Positions 26,170 through 34,914 of a DNA stretch of 40,227 nt are shown here, in pieces (within the stretch, counting starts at the first letter, position 1; the number at the start of each line of letters is the position of its first letter). The notes beneath the pieces were generated by a model. It did not search any database, had not been told where the DNA came from, and worked only from the letters and a program-made list of their open reading frames with translations. A program made the position numbers and the translations under genes. Source of the DNA: a bacterium (GTDB taxonomy: Bacteria; BMS3Abin14); the NCBI GenBank assembly GCA_020350725.1, contig CP070719.1, positions 1,891,882 through 1,932,108 of the forward strand, in the 5' to 3' direction.

Positions 26170-27805
26170 AGGTTTTGGCCCTGTTGCGTCCCGCCCTCTT
26201 GGCTTTGTACAGGGCCTGATCGGCGTGTTCGATCAGCTCGTCGAAATTCGACCCATCCTCCGGGGCGGCGGCGACCCCCAAGCTTATGGTGACCCGGGTG
26301 TCCTTACCCTTCATGATGAAAGAGGTCTGCTCGACGGCAATCCTGAGTTTTTCTGCGATTCCAGCCGCCCCCTCCCTGTCTGCGTGGCTGAGATAGACCA
26401 GAAATTCCTCACCGCCCCACCGGGCAACGATGTCCGTCTCCCGTATATTTTCCACGAGGACGTCCCCAACCTTCCGGAGAGTCTCGTCGCCTGCGATGTG
26501 GCCGTACCTGTCGTTGTAATCCTTGAAGTGGTCGAGGTCGATCATGATCAGCGAAAAGGTCTGGCCTGTCCTCCGGGCGAGCTTGAGCTCCCTCTGAACC
26601 TGGTCGGTGATATAGCGGCGGTTGTATCGGCCGGTGAGGGGATCGGTGACGCTCATGACCCGGAGTTGGTTGTTGATCGCCTGGATCTCCTCCATGCTGA
26701 GCCTCAGGCTCTCCGACATGCGGTTGAAGGTGAAGATGAACTCCCCCAGTTCTCCCCGGGGGGAGGTGGAGACCTGGAGACCCGCTTCCCCGGTCCGGAT
26801 CCTCTTGGCCACCCGGCTCAGTTCCTCCAGGGGCAGGATGATCGTTCGCGCCAGCAGGATGGCGGGAATGAGGAGGATCGCTGCCAGGGAGATGGTCATG
26901 AGCATCATCTGGCCCCGGAAACTGCTTAGGGTGGCGAAAGCCTTTTTGCTGGGGGTTTCCATGACGAGATGCCAGGGCAGAACGTCCAGGGCATAGGCCG
27001 TGCCGATAACCTTCTCTCCGGACAGGCCCCTGAACTCCTCGGTTGCACCGGTCGTCCTCAAAAGGCTCCGCACCCGGGGGGGAAGGGGCCGGTTCTGCAG
27101 CCGGGGATCGGTCATCCCCTTTATGATCCCACTCTTGTCCACGATATAGGCTGTGGATTGGGATGGCAGGTCCTCGAGTAAGGTCTTGCGGATGACCTCC
27201 GATCGGACAATTCCGATGAAGAAGGCAACCCTGTCTTCGGACGGATCGGTCAGGGACTGACCGATGATAATACGGGAGGATCCTCCATCGGATATTTCGA
27301 GTATTCTGGGATCTGACCCCAATGAGGGGAGGATTTCTCCCACGCCGTCACCCAGATCGGTGCCTTCGGGTTGGGCTGTCAGGATTTTTCCGTCACCGGT
27401 ATGGACGGCGAACCCCTCGAAGGAGTGGTTGTCCTCCAGCAGGTAGGACATATAACGCTCCACCGAGGTCTTGGATTTGGCTCGAGGCTGTTGCCCGTCT
27501 TCCCTGAGGAGAACACGGACGTCCTCGTTCAGAAGGTAGGAGGACGTGAAGGCACGGACGTCTGACGTGCGGTCCGAGAACCATTGGGAAAGACGAATGG
27601 AGTATCGCTCGGCGGTTCGGGACAGGGTCTGAAATTCCTGTTGTTGGAGAACGCCGCTCAGGTATCTCACCGCCAGGAGGCCGCCGAGCATTGAAGGGGC
27701 AAGTACGCTGATGATCACCAGTGTCAGGACCCTCAACCGGATGGTCTCGAAGACCATCAGCAGTCTCTCCAGAAGGGGATGGTAGGCTTTTCCGCTCTTA
27801 ACCAT
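26111..27805 (-). CDS. Membrane diguanylate cyclase with periplasmic sensor, HAMP and GGEEF domains
   Basis: A protein of about 564 residues. Membrane segment 1 (RVLTLVIISVLAPSMLGGLLAV, about 25-45) is followed by a Cache-like periplasmic sensor region (about 50-290). Membrane segment 2 is MMLMTISLAAILLIPAILLA. A HAMP linker and a GGDEF domain (DPLTGRYNRRYITDQV onward) make up the rest. The active-site motif is intact as GGEEF (about 464-468), preceded at the exact five-residue spacing by RETD, the RxxD product-inhibition site. It should therefore make c-di-GMP and be feedback-controlled. ATG 27805 has GAGG nine bases upstream; TTG 27820 and ATG 27814 are alternatives. Divergent from the response-regulator gene. 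Confidence 0.92.
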   Translation of the reverse strand: MVKSGKAYHPLLERLLMVFETIRLRVLTLVIISVLAPSMLGGLLAVRYLSGVLQQQEFQTLSRTAERYSIRLSQWFSDRTSDVRAFTSSYLLNEDVRVLLREDGQQPRAKSKTSVERYMSYLLEDNHSFEGFAVHTGDGKILTAQPEGTDLGDGVGEILPSLGSDPRILEISDGGSSRIIIGQSLTDPSEDRVAFFIGIVRSEVIRKTLLEDLPSQSTAYIVDKSGIIKGMTDPRLQNRPLPPRVRSLLRTTGATEEFRGLSGEKVIGTAYALDVLPWHLVMETPSKKAFATLSSFRGQMMLMTISLAAILLIPAILLARTIILPLEELSRVAKRIRTGEAGLQVSTSPRGELGEFIFTFNRMSESLRLSMEEIQAINNQLRVMSVTDPLTGRYNRRYITDQVQRELKLARRTGQTFSLIMIDLDHFKDYNDRYGHIAGDETLRKVGDVLVENIRETDIVARWGGEEFLVYLSHADREGAAGIAEKLRIAVEQTSFIMKGKDTRVTISLGVAAAPEDGSNFDELIEHADQALYKAKRAGRNRAKTFSGQGSHLSSLSDAKRSKP

Positions 27806-27831
27806 AACGATCATCCTCAACGACGAAAATT

Positions 27832-27860
27832 AACATATTCAATTTATACGACAAAATCAA
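27832..27860 (-). promoter_or_regulatory. Candidate sigma-70 promoter for the diguanylate cyclase
   Basis: Read on the minus strand: TTGATT (27860-27855), a 17-base spacer and TATGTT (27837-27832). It lies in an AT-rich patch just before the gene and implies a short leader. Confidence 0.4.
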
Positions 27861-27883
27861 CAATATTTTTCCCCTTATCTGGT

Positions 27884-27912
27884 TTATCTTAGCGGGCCTT
27901 TTGTGATATAAA
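27884..27912 (+). promoter_or_regulatory. Candidate extended -10 promoter for the two-component operon
   Basis: TTATCT (27884-27889), a 17-base spacer and TATAAA (27907-27912). A TGA triplet directly before the -10 gives an extended -10 (TGn) element that compensates for the weak -35. The leader would be about 100 bases. Confidence 0.4.
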
Positions 27913-28021
27913 GCACCAAATACCTGAATGCCATGGTCGTCCAGTTACCCGCCGGCCATGCATCCCTATTATCACGATCCCTTTCTGGTGCCGACTCGGA
28001 TCTCGGTCTGGAGGAGGTCAA

Positions 28022-28396
28022 ATGGAGAATAACAGGAAGACGGTTCTTGTCGTGGAGGACAAGGCGTCACTGACCAAGATGCTTCAGTTCCTCTTTCTCT
28101 CCCAGGGCCTCAATGTTCAGATCGCCTACAACGGAGAGGAGGCCCTCGAGAAGGCGCGGTCCCTGCATCCCAGCCTCATCCTCCTGGATATCATGATGCC
28201 CAAGATGGACGGTTTTCAGGTCCTGGAGAGGCTCAAAGAGGGAGAGGAGACCGCCAGAATACCGGTTATCATGCTCACCGCCCGAAAGAGCCGCGAGGAC
28301 ATGAAAAGAGCCACGGAACTCGGTGCCGTCGAGTACATCACGAAACCCTTCAAGGCTGTTGAGGTGGTGGACAAGGTCCTGCGTCACCTCGGTTGA
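28022..28396 (+). CDS. Single-domain response regulator (CheY-like receiver)
   Basis: A 124-residue receiver domain with no output domain. Acidic pair VVEDK (Glu12, Asp13), phospho-acceptor Asp56 in [13 protein letters not shown], switch Thr in MLTARKS and Lys in YITKPFK are all in place. GGAGGAGG precedes the ATG. The histidine kinase gene begins 37 bases after its stop, so the two form a cognate pair. With no DNA-binding domain it must act through protein contacts, possibly on neighbouring c-di-GMP enzymes. Confidence 0.93.
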   Translation: MENNRKTVLVVEDKASLTKMLQFLFLSQGLNVQIAYNGEEALEKARSLHPSLILLDIMMPKMDGFQVLERLKEGEETARIPVIMLTARKSREDMKRATELGAVEYITKPFKAVEVVDKVLRHLG

Positions 28397-28433
28397 TCTG
28401 CCCAGCCTTTTCCAGCCCCTCTTGTCCGGAATC

Positions 28434-30005
28434 ATGAGAAATCCACTGAGATGGATCCTGTCGAGCATCCGCCGCAAGGCCATCATGGGCCTTCTGGTTG
28501 TCCTCCTCTCCGCGGTTTTTCTCATCGGTCTCTCCATAGTCAGTCAGGCGAGACGCTTCATCATGATCGAGGCGGAGCGAAGGGCGGCCTCCGTGTCGCT
28601 GTTCGTGGCCAACAATCTGGCCGCGTCCACCCGCTCTCCCGAGGATGTGGAGGCCATCGTCGTGCTCATGGACAGTATCTGCGCCGATCCCAGCGTTCTC
28701 TATGCCGACGTGCTCAACGACGACGGGTCGGTCCTCGCCTCCGGCTGTTCCAGGCCGGAGCTCGGGCGCAGGAGGTCCCTCCCCCTGAGCGAACTCTATG
28801 ATCTGGCGGCGGGAGGAGTGCGGTATCATGTGTACGGTGATGTTCTCGAGGTCTATCGAAAGCTCGTCTTCGGGGAGGAACGGAATTCTCTCATGCTCCT
28901 CCTTGGTTTCGATATCTCAGAGGTCAGGACCATCCTCTCGAAGATCACCCGGCTCATCGCCGCCAACGCCCTGGCGGTGTATGTTCTGGGGCTCCTCGTG
29001 CTCATCGTGGCGGTCAACCGTCTTACCGAGCCGCTGGAGAACCTCACTGGCGGTATCAAGGACGTGGGATCCGGCCGATCGCCCGAGCCTATCGCCGTCC
29101 ACGGGTACGACGAGGTGGCCTCCCTTACCGGGGCATTCAACCAGATGATCCACGATCTGGACCGGACGAGGGAGGAGGTGGAGAGGTATCAGAAGCACCT
29201 GGAAAGGATGGTTGCAGAGAGGACGGAAGCCCTCAACAGAGCCAACGCAGAGCTCGTTGAGATCAACTCCACTCTCAAGGAGGCGAACGAGAAACTGATG
29301 GAACTCGACAAGCTCAAATCGAACTTTCTCGGTATCGCAACCCATGAGCTGAAGACGCCCCTCGCGGTGGTGGAAGGTTATCTGGAATCCCTCAAGGACG
29401 GATATGCCGGAGAATTAACCGATCCACAGCAGGGTGTGATACGCGAGACCCTGCTCTCCTGCCGGCGTATGGGTGCCCTCATCAGCGACATGCTGGACCT
29501 GACCAAGATCGAAGCCGGCAGGATGCCCATCGAACGGGAAAGCCAGACCGTTATCAAGGTCGTCGAACGGGTGGTGGGACAGATGATACCCCTGATCCAG
29601 AAGAAAAAACTCACCCTCGATATCGAGGAACGGAATATGAACACCGTCGCCTTTTTCGATGAGGACAGGATCATCCAGGTCCTGGTGAATCTCATCAGCA
29701 ACGCCGTCAAGTTCACACCGGAAGGTGGAACCATAACCGTGTCTGCTGAACCGCTTGAGGAGGACGATTTCTCCTCCATCGCCCTTGCGGTGAAGGACAC
29801 GGGGATCGGTATCAGCAGGGAGGATCTCTCCCATATTTTCGACGAGTTCGCTCAGGTGGGGCCGCCCGGGAAGGAGGAAGGCACAGGCCTCGGTCTGGCG
29901 ATCTGCAAGCGGATCGTGGAGGCCCATGGCGGTCGCATCTGGGCTGAAAGCGTGTTGGGCAAGGGAAGCCGTTTCACTTTCACGATACCGATTACATCAA
30001 ACTGA
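28434..30005 (+). CDS. Sensor histidine kinase (TM-sensor-TM-HAMP-HisKA-HATPase)
   Basis: A 523-residue membrane kinase. TM1 (about 17-35) and a small extracytoplasmic region (about 40-170) are followed by TM2 ([19 protein letters not shown], about 177-195). HAMP comes next (about 196-250), then a coiled coil, and HisKA with [16 protein letters not shown] (phospho-His304). The ATPase domain shows the N box [16 protein letters not shown], the G1 box [13 protein letters not shown] and the G2 box [18 protein letters not shown]. All catalytic boxes are intact. The ATG at 28434 is chosen; earlier in-frame starts would overlap the response-regulator gene and precede any membrane segment. It partners the receiver just upstream. 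Confidence 0.93.
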   Translation: MRNPLRWILSSIRRKAIMGLLVVLLSAVFLIGLSIVSQARRFIMIEAERRAASVSLFVANNLAASTRSPEDVEAIVVLMDSICADPSVLYADVLNDDGSVLASGCSRPELGRRRSLPLSELYDLAAGGVRYHVYGDVLEVYRKLVFGEERNSLMLLLGFDISEVRTILSKITRLIAANALAVYVLGLLVLIVAVNRLTEPLENLTGGIKDVGSGRSPEPIAVHGYDEVASLTGAFNQMIHDLDRTREEVERYQKHLERMVAERTEALNRANAELVEINSTLKEANEKLMELDKLKSNFLGIATHELKTPLAVVEGYLESLKDGYAGELTDPQQGVIRETLLSCRRMGALISDMLDLTKIEAGRMPIERESQTVIKVVERVVGQMIPLIQKKKLTLDIEERNMNTVAFFDEDRIIQVLVNLISNAVKFTPEGGTITVSAEPLEEDDFSSIALAVKDTGIGISREDLSHIFDEFAQVGPPGKEEGTGLGLAICKRIVEAHGGRIWAESVLGKGSRFTFTIPITSN

Positions 30006-30203
30006 TCCAAAATCCGAAATCCAAAGTCCAAGAACAAGCAGAGAGCCGGAGTCCTGGATACTGAATGAGAGATTTAACATTCAGGTTTTGTCCCGTGCCT
30101 CTGTGATCCAACACACAGTATCTCGAAAAAAATCCATGAAAACGACATGGTCTTCTTAAGAGGATTTTCTGTTCTGGATTTTGGACTCTGGATGTTGGCT
30201 TGA
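30006..30203. repeat. Convergent spacer with AATCCAAAATCC words
   Basis: The plus strand shows GATCCAAAATCCGAAATCC (30005 onward) and, near 30162-30192, the inverse words GGATTTTCTGTTCTGGATTTTG and GGACTCTGG. The two halves are roughly inverted with respect to each other and related to 22950-22976. No gene or clear T-tailed terminator. Confidence 0.5.
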
Positions 30204-31694
30204 TCAACTGTGCAGCGTTTCCAGGACCCCTGAGGAGATCATGGTGTTGACGAGGCCGCCCAACACTTCCACCACCTGGGGGTCGAACTGGGTTCCGGAG
30301 CAGCGCTGGATCTCATTCAGGGCGGCATGGATGGTCAGGGCGTCACGGTATGGTCTGCTGGTGGTCATGGCGTCAAAGGCGTCCGCCGCGGCCAGCACTT
30401 TTGCCTCGAGGAGTATGTCTGCGGCGGATGCCCCGTTGGGATAACCCTTCCCGTCCGGCCTCTCGTGGTGTTGAAGCACGCAGAGTTTGATCCGTTCGTC
30501 GAATTCTATCGGTTCGAGAATGCGGTAGCCGACGGCAGGGTGGTTCTTTATCTTCTCGTATTCCGCCGGACTCAGGCGAGTGGGTTTGTTGAGGATGGAC
30601 AGCTCGACGGTGATCTTGCCGATATCGTGGAGGATCCCGGCCTGATGTATGATCTCCATCTGAGAGAGGGGGAGATTCATCTGTTCGGCGATCAGGAGGC
30701 TGTACTGGGTAACCCTCTCCGAGTGGCCCCTGGTGTAGACGTCCTTGGCTTCGACGGCTGTGATGAGAGCCTGGACCATTGAGAAATAGCTCTTCTGTAT
30801 CTTCTCGAGGAGGAGAACGTTGTGGAGGGCCATTGCTGCCTCGGACGCGATGGTGGCCAGGAGGGTCATTTCATCCTGCTGGAAGGGTTGACCGTCCTGC
30901 CTGTTGATAAGGGTAATGGCACCGATGAACTCGTCCTTTGTCATGATCGGAACGGAGATGGCTGTCTTCCTTTCGTAACCGAGGCTGCTGATGGGACTGA
31001 ATGTCTCCTGTTGTGCGAAATCCTCGATGAGGAGGGGCTTTCTGTTCCCGGCCACCCAGCCGGCCATGCCGTCACCGACGTTGATCCTTCTCCGGCTCTC
31101 TGATCTGTCCGCAAGGCCGACCGAATATTCCATGACCAGATCGTCGTCCTCTTCGCTGTAGAGAAGGAGGTGGCCGATCTCTGCGCCCAGGAGTTCCATG
31201 GGGAGGGATACGACCATCCTGTAGATCTGTTGCCGGTCGTGTTCCATGCCCAGCATGCGGCTGACCTGGTTGAGGGCAGAGAGTCTGTTTATCGCCTCAT
31301 TGAGGCTCCTGTTCCGGTCCTCGAGCTCCAGGTTGAGCAAAGCCGCTGTCCGGTTGGCCTTGCTGGTTTCCTCAAGCTGTTTTTTCAGCTGGCGGGAAAG
31401 AGCCTCCGTCTCCAGAAGATATTCCATCTCCTTCTTCTCGTAGGCGAGCATCCTCTGCTGGAATTTCTCCATCTGCTCCAGATCGGTCACCGCCATGGAG
31501 AGGAACCTGTAGTGGCGGGCTGTCTGTCCGAGAACGGGCAACCTGCTTTCCACGATCTTCACGGTCGTGTCTCCCCTCTGGATATCGTCCGCCGCCCTGT
31601 TCAGGCCGCGGATCCTGGTCAGGATGTAGGTGAGGACCGTCAGAGAGGCGAAGGCAATGGACAGCGAGGCTATGGAGAGGATCTGAAGGCTCAT
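30204..31694 (-). CDS. Membrane-anchored GAF and HD-GYP phosphodiesterase-type protein
   Basis: A 496-residue protein. An N-terminal membrane helix (LSIASLSIAFASLTVLTYIL, about 6-25) and a coiled-coil linker (about 65-140) are followed by a GAF sensor (about 145-295, with GDGMAGWVAGNRKPLLIEDF and SVPIMTKDEFIGAITLIN). An HD-GYP domain (about 305-490) completes it. HSERVTQYSLLIAE, ILHDIGKI (HD near residue 356) and HHERPDGKGYPNG (GYP near 418) are intact, so c-di-GMP hydrolysis to pGpG or GMP is expected. The gene is convergent with the histidine kinase and divergent from the larger HD-GYP gene. A clear promoter lies about 100 bases upstream. Confidence 0.92.
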   Translation of the reverse strand: MSLQILSIASLSIAFASLTVLTYILTRIRGLNRAADDIQRGDTTVKIVESRLPVLGQTARHYRFLSMAVTDLEQMEKFQQRMLAYEKKEMEYLLETEALSRQLKKQLEETSKANRTAALLNLELEDRNRSLNEAINRLSALNQVSRMLGMEHDRQQIYRMVVSLPMELLGAEIGHLLLYSEEDDDLVMEYSVGLADRSESRRRINVGDGMAGWVAGNRKPLLIEDFAQQETFSPISSLGYERKTAISVPIMTKDEFIGAITLINRQDGQPFQQDEMTLLATIASEAAMALHNVLLLEKIQKSYFSMVQALITAVEAKDVYTRGHSERVTQYSLLIAEQMNLPLSQMEIIHQAGILHDIGKITVELSILNKPTRLSPAEYEKIKNHPAVGYRILEPIEFDERIKLCVLQHHERPDGKGYPNGASAADILLEAKVLAAADAFDAMTTSRPYRDALTIHAALNEIQRCSGTQFDPQVVEVLGGLVNTMISSGVLETLHS

Positions 31695-31795
31695 TCTTCT
31701 CTTTCGTCACTCAATGGAGGGACAGATCGATCCGGTTGGCCGGATAGAAGAGGTTACCCTCTGGGCGGGTGGGGGAGGCAAATTTCATATTTGTA

Positions 31796-31824
31796 TTTAT
31801 AGTGGAACTGCCCCGATATGACAA
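31796..31824 (-). promoter_or_regulatory. Candidate sigma-70 promoter for the GAF-HD-GYP gene
   Basis: On the minus strand: TTGTCA (31824-31819), a 17-base spacer and TATAAA (31801-31796), each five of six to consensus. The leader to the ATG at 31694 would be about 95 bases. Confidence 0.55.
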
Positions 31825-32078
31825 GATGGTAATTTAATCCCCATGGGATGCACCGGAAACGGATCGCCCCGGGGGAGGGCACCGTGTTAAGCTGTCCTGA
31901 AAAACCGCAGCCGGGTACGTGACGGTTCCCGGCGGTCGGAGCCCCATGGACGATCTCCGACCGGGGAAATTAACCCCGATGGCCGTCTCTTGTCAAATAT
32001 TGCCTTTTGGTCCGATTTCATGGCAAAATCTCCGGGTTAAGTTTTTCTCGGGTGCATTGAGCTGCCGGGCTGTGAATG

Positions 32079-32095
32079 CTGGCACGAAATTTGTA
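32079..32095 (+). promoter_or_regulatory. Near-consensus sigma-54 (-24/-12) promoter
   Basis: CTGGCACGAAATTTGTA matches the sigma-54 consensus YTGGCACGrNNNTTGCW at every fixed position except one (T in place of C in the -12 box). The GG to G spacing is the required 12 bases. Transcription would start near 32106, about 36 bases before the GTG of the downstream gene. The rest of the 447-base gap 31695-32141 shows only the opposing promoter above and no gene. Confidence 0.65.
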
Positions 32096-32141
32096 GTTAG
32101 TTTGGCTCAGATGGGAGCCTTTCCTCTCGACACTACCACGG

Positions 32142-34286
32142 GTGAATGATTTGAATCGAGGCGATAAGTACATCGTCAACGTAGCGCCGCAGCTTGACTC
32201 CGGGGCTGCCATGGAATGGATCAGGACCATCAACGTCCTGCTGAAATCCACTATGGTGTACAGCCTCGATCTGGAATCCTCCTCCGCCTTCAACGTGATG
32301 ATGGATCTCTCCTCGGATATTGTCTCCTACGACCGCGCCATCCTTTACACACTCGACGAAGACCAGAACAGATACTTTCCCGTTATCAAAAGGGGTTTTC
32401 CAGGGCCCCTTCCCGACGAGCTGAGAAGCGGCAACGTTATCCTCGATTGGACGGTTGAGAACCGCCAGCCCATTCGGGTCGACGAGCCCGACACGAAAGC
32501 ACTGGATGAACTCTTCCAGGGGACCGGCTGCCGCTCGATCGTGTCCCTGCCCATTGCCCACGACGGACTCATCAAGGGTGTGTTCCAGGTTTTCAGGGAG
32601 AGGGAGAAATCCTTCTCCGATGAGAATGTCAGGATGCTGTGGATCCTGGCCCTGCAGCTTGAGGGTATGTTCGAGAGGCAATTCAAGGCGACGACCCAGA
32701 AGGGCGTTGAGAAGGACACTTTCACCGGCCTGCCCACCCGAGCGACCATAGAGATGGAGCTGGACAAGGAGATCTACCGATCGCGGAGGAACAACGCTCC
32801 CATAAGCTTCCTGCTGATCGAGATCGACGGTTTCAATGAGATGAAGTCAAGGCTCATGTCCATCGAGGGTGACATCATCCTCAAGGAGGTGGCCTCTCTG
32901 ATCATGAAGGTCGTCCGGCGGATCGACGTCGTGGGCCGTTATTCGGAGGCCGGCCTCGGCCTGATCCTACCCGATATCGACGACAAGAAAGTCCATCAAT
33001 TCGCCGGCAGGATCAGGAACCTCGTGTCATCTTCTTCCGTAAAAGGCGCGGGAGGGCATCCTCCCTTCAAACTCACCGTGAGCATCGGTTTCGCCTGCTA
33101 CCCGCAGCTGATGACCGCTTTTGACCTCATCCAGGGCGCCCAGGAAGCCCTCGGGGAGGCCAAGAAAGACAGCGGAAACAAGGAGATTGCCCACAGCTCC
33201 ATAAGCCGCGGTGAGGATCGGGACCATGTCGCCATGAGGGTAAACGACCTCCTCACCACCATGGGCAGCTTCTTCGATCTGGACAGGATCCTCCATCAGA
33301 TGGTTCAGTTCTATTCAAGGGTCTCCGGTGCCGGCAGGGTGTCGATCCTGGTCCTGGACGAGGAAGGTAAAAAACTCACGTTCCGCCAGGGGACGGGATT
33401 CCACGGTTTTGAGGACGATATGCGCAGGATGTCCCTTTCCCTTGAGGACAGCATCAGCGGCAATGTCCTGAAGAAGGGGCAGCCTCTTCTCGTCGAGAAT
33501 ATCGAAAGGGATCTGTCGGCCGTCCCGCGGGGGAAACTGAAATACACCTCACCCTCCTTCATGAGCGTCCCGCTCGTCTATCAGGAAGAGGTTATCGGCG
33601 TCATGAACTTCAGCAACAAGATGGAGGGGAGCGTCTTTACGGAGGATGACCTCGACAGGGTCAAACCCCTCGTCGAAAGAGCTGCCGGCCTCCTCGCCGA
33701 GGGCAGGCGGTTTTTACGCGTTCAGGACCAGTTCTTCCGGAACACAGCCGATATCCTGCTCGGGATCGCCGAGATCAAGAGCCCCTATCTCAACGGCCAT
33801 GCCGACAGGGTGGCGCACCTGACGATGGAGCTGGCCCGTCGGCTGGGTCTGCAGGAGAACCAGGCCGAACTGCTGGCTCAGTCGGCCAGGTTCCACGACC
33901 TGGGACGGATAGCTGTCGACGAGACCATCCTGGGAAAGGCCGGGAAGCTCGAGGGCAGCGAGCGGGAGCAGATGATGGCCCACCCCGTGTGGAGCTACCG
34001 GATCCTCGGATCCATCCCCGGTCTGAAGGTGGACCTGGCAGCCGTCAAGGCCCATCACGAGAGGTACGATGGGAAAGGCTATCCCGACGGGCTCCTTGGC
34101 GAGGAGATCCCCATAGGAGGCCGGATCATGGCTGTGGCAGACACCTACGACGCCCTGACCCACGAACGTCCCTATCGGGCCGCCCTATCGAGCGAGGAGG
34201 CCCTTCAGGTCCTGGAGAAGAATGCCTGGTCCCAGTTCGACGGAAGGGTTGTCAAAGCCCTGATCGACGAGGAGAGAGAGCACTGA
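32142..34286 (+). CDS. GAF - degenerate GGDEF - GAF - HD-GYP signalling protein
   Basis: A 714-residue soluble protein. GAF domain 1 (about 20-180) is followed by a GGDEF-fold domain (about 190-345). GAF domain 2 (about 365-525) and an HD-GYP domain (about 535-705) follow. The GGDEF signature is SEAGL at 268-272 (GRYSEAGLGLILP), so cyclase activity is not expected; a regulatory GTP- or c-di-GMP-binding role is possible. The HD-GYP side is intact: HADRVAHLTMELA, FHDLGR (His585, Asp586), HHERYDGKGYPDG (GYP at 646-648) and VADTYDALTHERPYR. The start is GTG 32142; the next in-frame ATG is near 32211 and would clip the first helix. A sigma-54 promoter lies directly upstream. Confidence 0.9.
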   Translation: MNDLNRGDKYIVNVAPQLDSGAAMEWIRTINVLLKSTMVYSLDLESSSAFNVMMDLSSDIVSYDRAILYTLDEDQNRYFPVIKRGFPGPLPDELRSGNVILDWTVENRQPIRVDEPDTKALDELFQGTGCRSIVSLPIAHDGLIKGVFQVFREREKSFSDENVRMLWILALQLEGMFERQFKATTQKGVEKDTFTGLPTRATIEMELDKEIYRSRRNNAPISFLLIEIDGFNEMKSRLMSIEGDIILKEVASLIMKVVRRIDVVGRYSEAGLGLILPDIDDKKVHQFAGRIRNLVSSSSVKGAGGHPPFKLTVSIGFACYPQLMTAFDLIQGAQEALGEAKKDSGNKEIAHSSISRGEDRDHVAMRVNDLLTTMGSFFDLDRILHQMVQFYSRVSGAGRVSILVLDEEGKKLTFRQGTGFHGFEDDMRRMSLSLEDSISGNVLKKGQPLLVENIERDLSAVPRGKLKYTSPSFMSVPLVYQEEVIGVMNFSNKMEGSVFTEDDLDRVKPLVERAAGLLAEGRRFLRVQDQFFRNTADILLGIAEIKSPYLNGHADRVAHLTMELARRLGLQENQAELLAQSARFHDLGRIAVDETILGKAGKLEGSEREQMMAHPVWSYRILGSIPGLKVDLAAVKAHHERYDGKGYPDGLLGEEIPIGGRIMAVADTYDALTHERPYRAALSSEEALQVLEKNAWSQFDGRVVKALIDEEREH

Positions 34287-34896
34287 CGGGTGCCGTCCCA
34301 GTAAGGAAAATTTGGGCTATTTTAGGAAAAAAATTACCTTTTAATGGAAACGTTTTTCCCCGTTTCCTCTATCCTCTCGAGATATTCCTGACCCTTCAAT
34401 CCCTCCTGATCCCATTTCGATGGATCCGGCGAAAAGAAATTCCCTCGCCCCGTTGGCAGGGGAGATCTCGGTTTCCATCACTTCATCCCTCTCTTACCTG
34501 AGGAGTTTGGTATCCGACAGAATGAGGGCCCGAGGAGGCTATTAGCATATATAGCATTTTCCTGGGGGTCGAAAGGTGTTCGTGTTCCATGGGGCATGTC
34601 GTTTCTGGGCGTTTCGGGCCGTCCCGGGCAATGGTTTGGGGGAGCGATCCTCTAGAAAAGACAGAATTGACATCGAAAGGATCCTCCTCGCCCCGGCCTA
34701 AAAGCCATGGTCTTTCGGGGACGCTTGGGTATGTGAGCCATCGTCCCCATCGAGGTGATGGAGAGCGGGAGCGTAGAATCGCTCACGCCTGCCGGGCGGG
34801 AGTGGGCAGCAGCAACGGCTCAGCCGGCCCCTTTTCCCGTCCGCCGTCCTCTTTTTTTTTACAGGTCCGTCCCAGGGTGGGAATGCCGGTGACGGT
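34287..34896. other. 610-base intergenic region with several potential RNA hairpins
   Basis: No convincing gene. The 3' half is rich in inverted repeats on one strand: GGGGACG (34717-34723) with CGTCCCC (34742-34748); CCATC with GATGG (34747-34761); GAGCG with CGCTC around 34770-34786; CGGGCGGGA with TCCCGTCCG (one G-U) near 34794-34846. A run of nine T residues (about 34852-34860) follows within ten bases. This looks like a structured leader ending in a terminator-like stem, 50 bases before the VanZ gene. It does not match the c-di-GMP riboswitch core or another class I can recall. Confidence 0.45.
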
Positions 34897-34914
34897 TTGC
34901 CAGGGAAAATCGCG

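Noticed and set aside
34700-34870. c-di-GMP-I (GEMM) riboswitch, suggested by the c-di-GMP context and a GGGGACGC string
   Set aside because: The conserved GCAAACC / GAAA tetraloop-receptor arrangement and the GGGACGCAAAGC core are missing on both strands.
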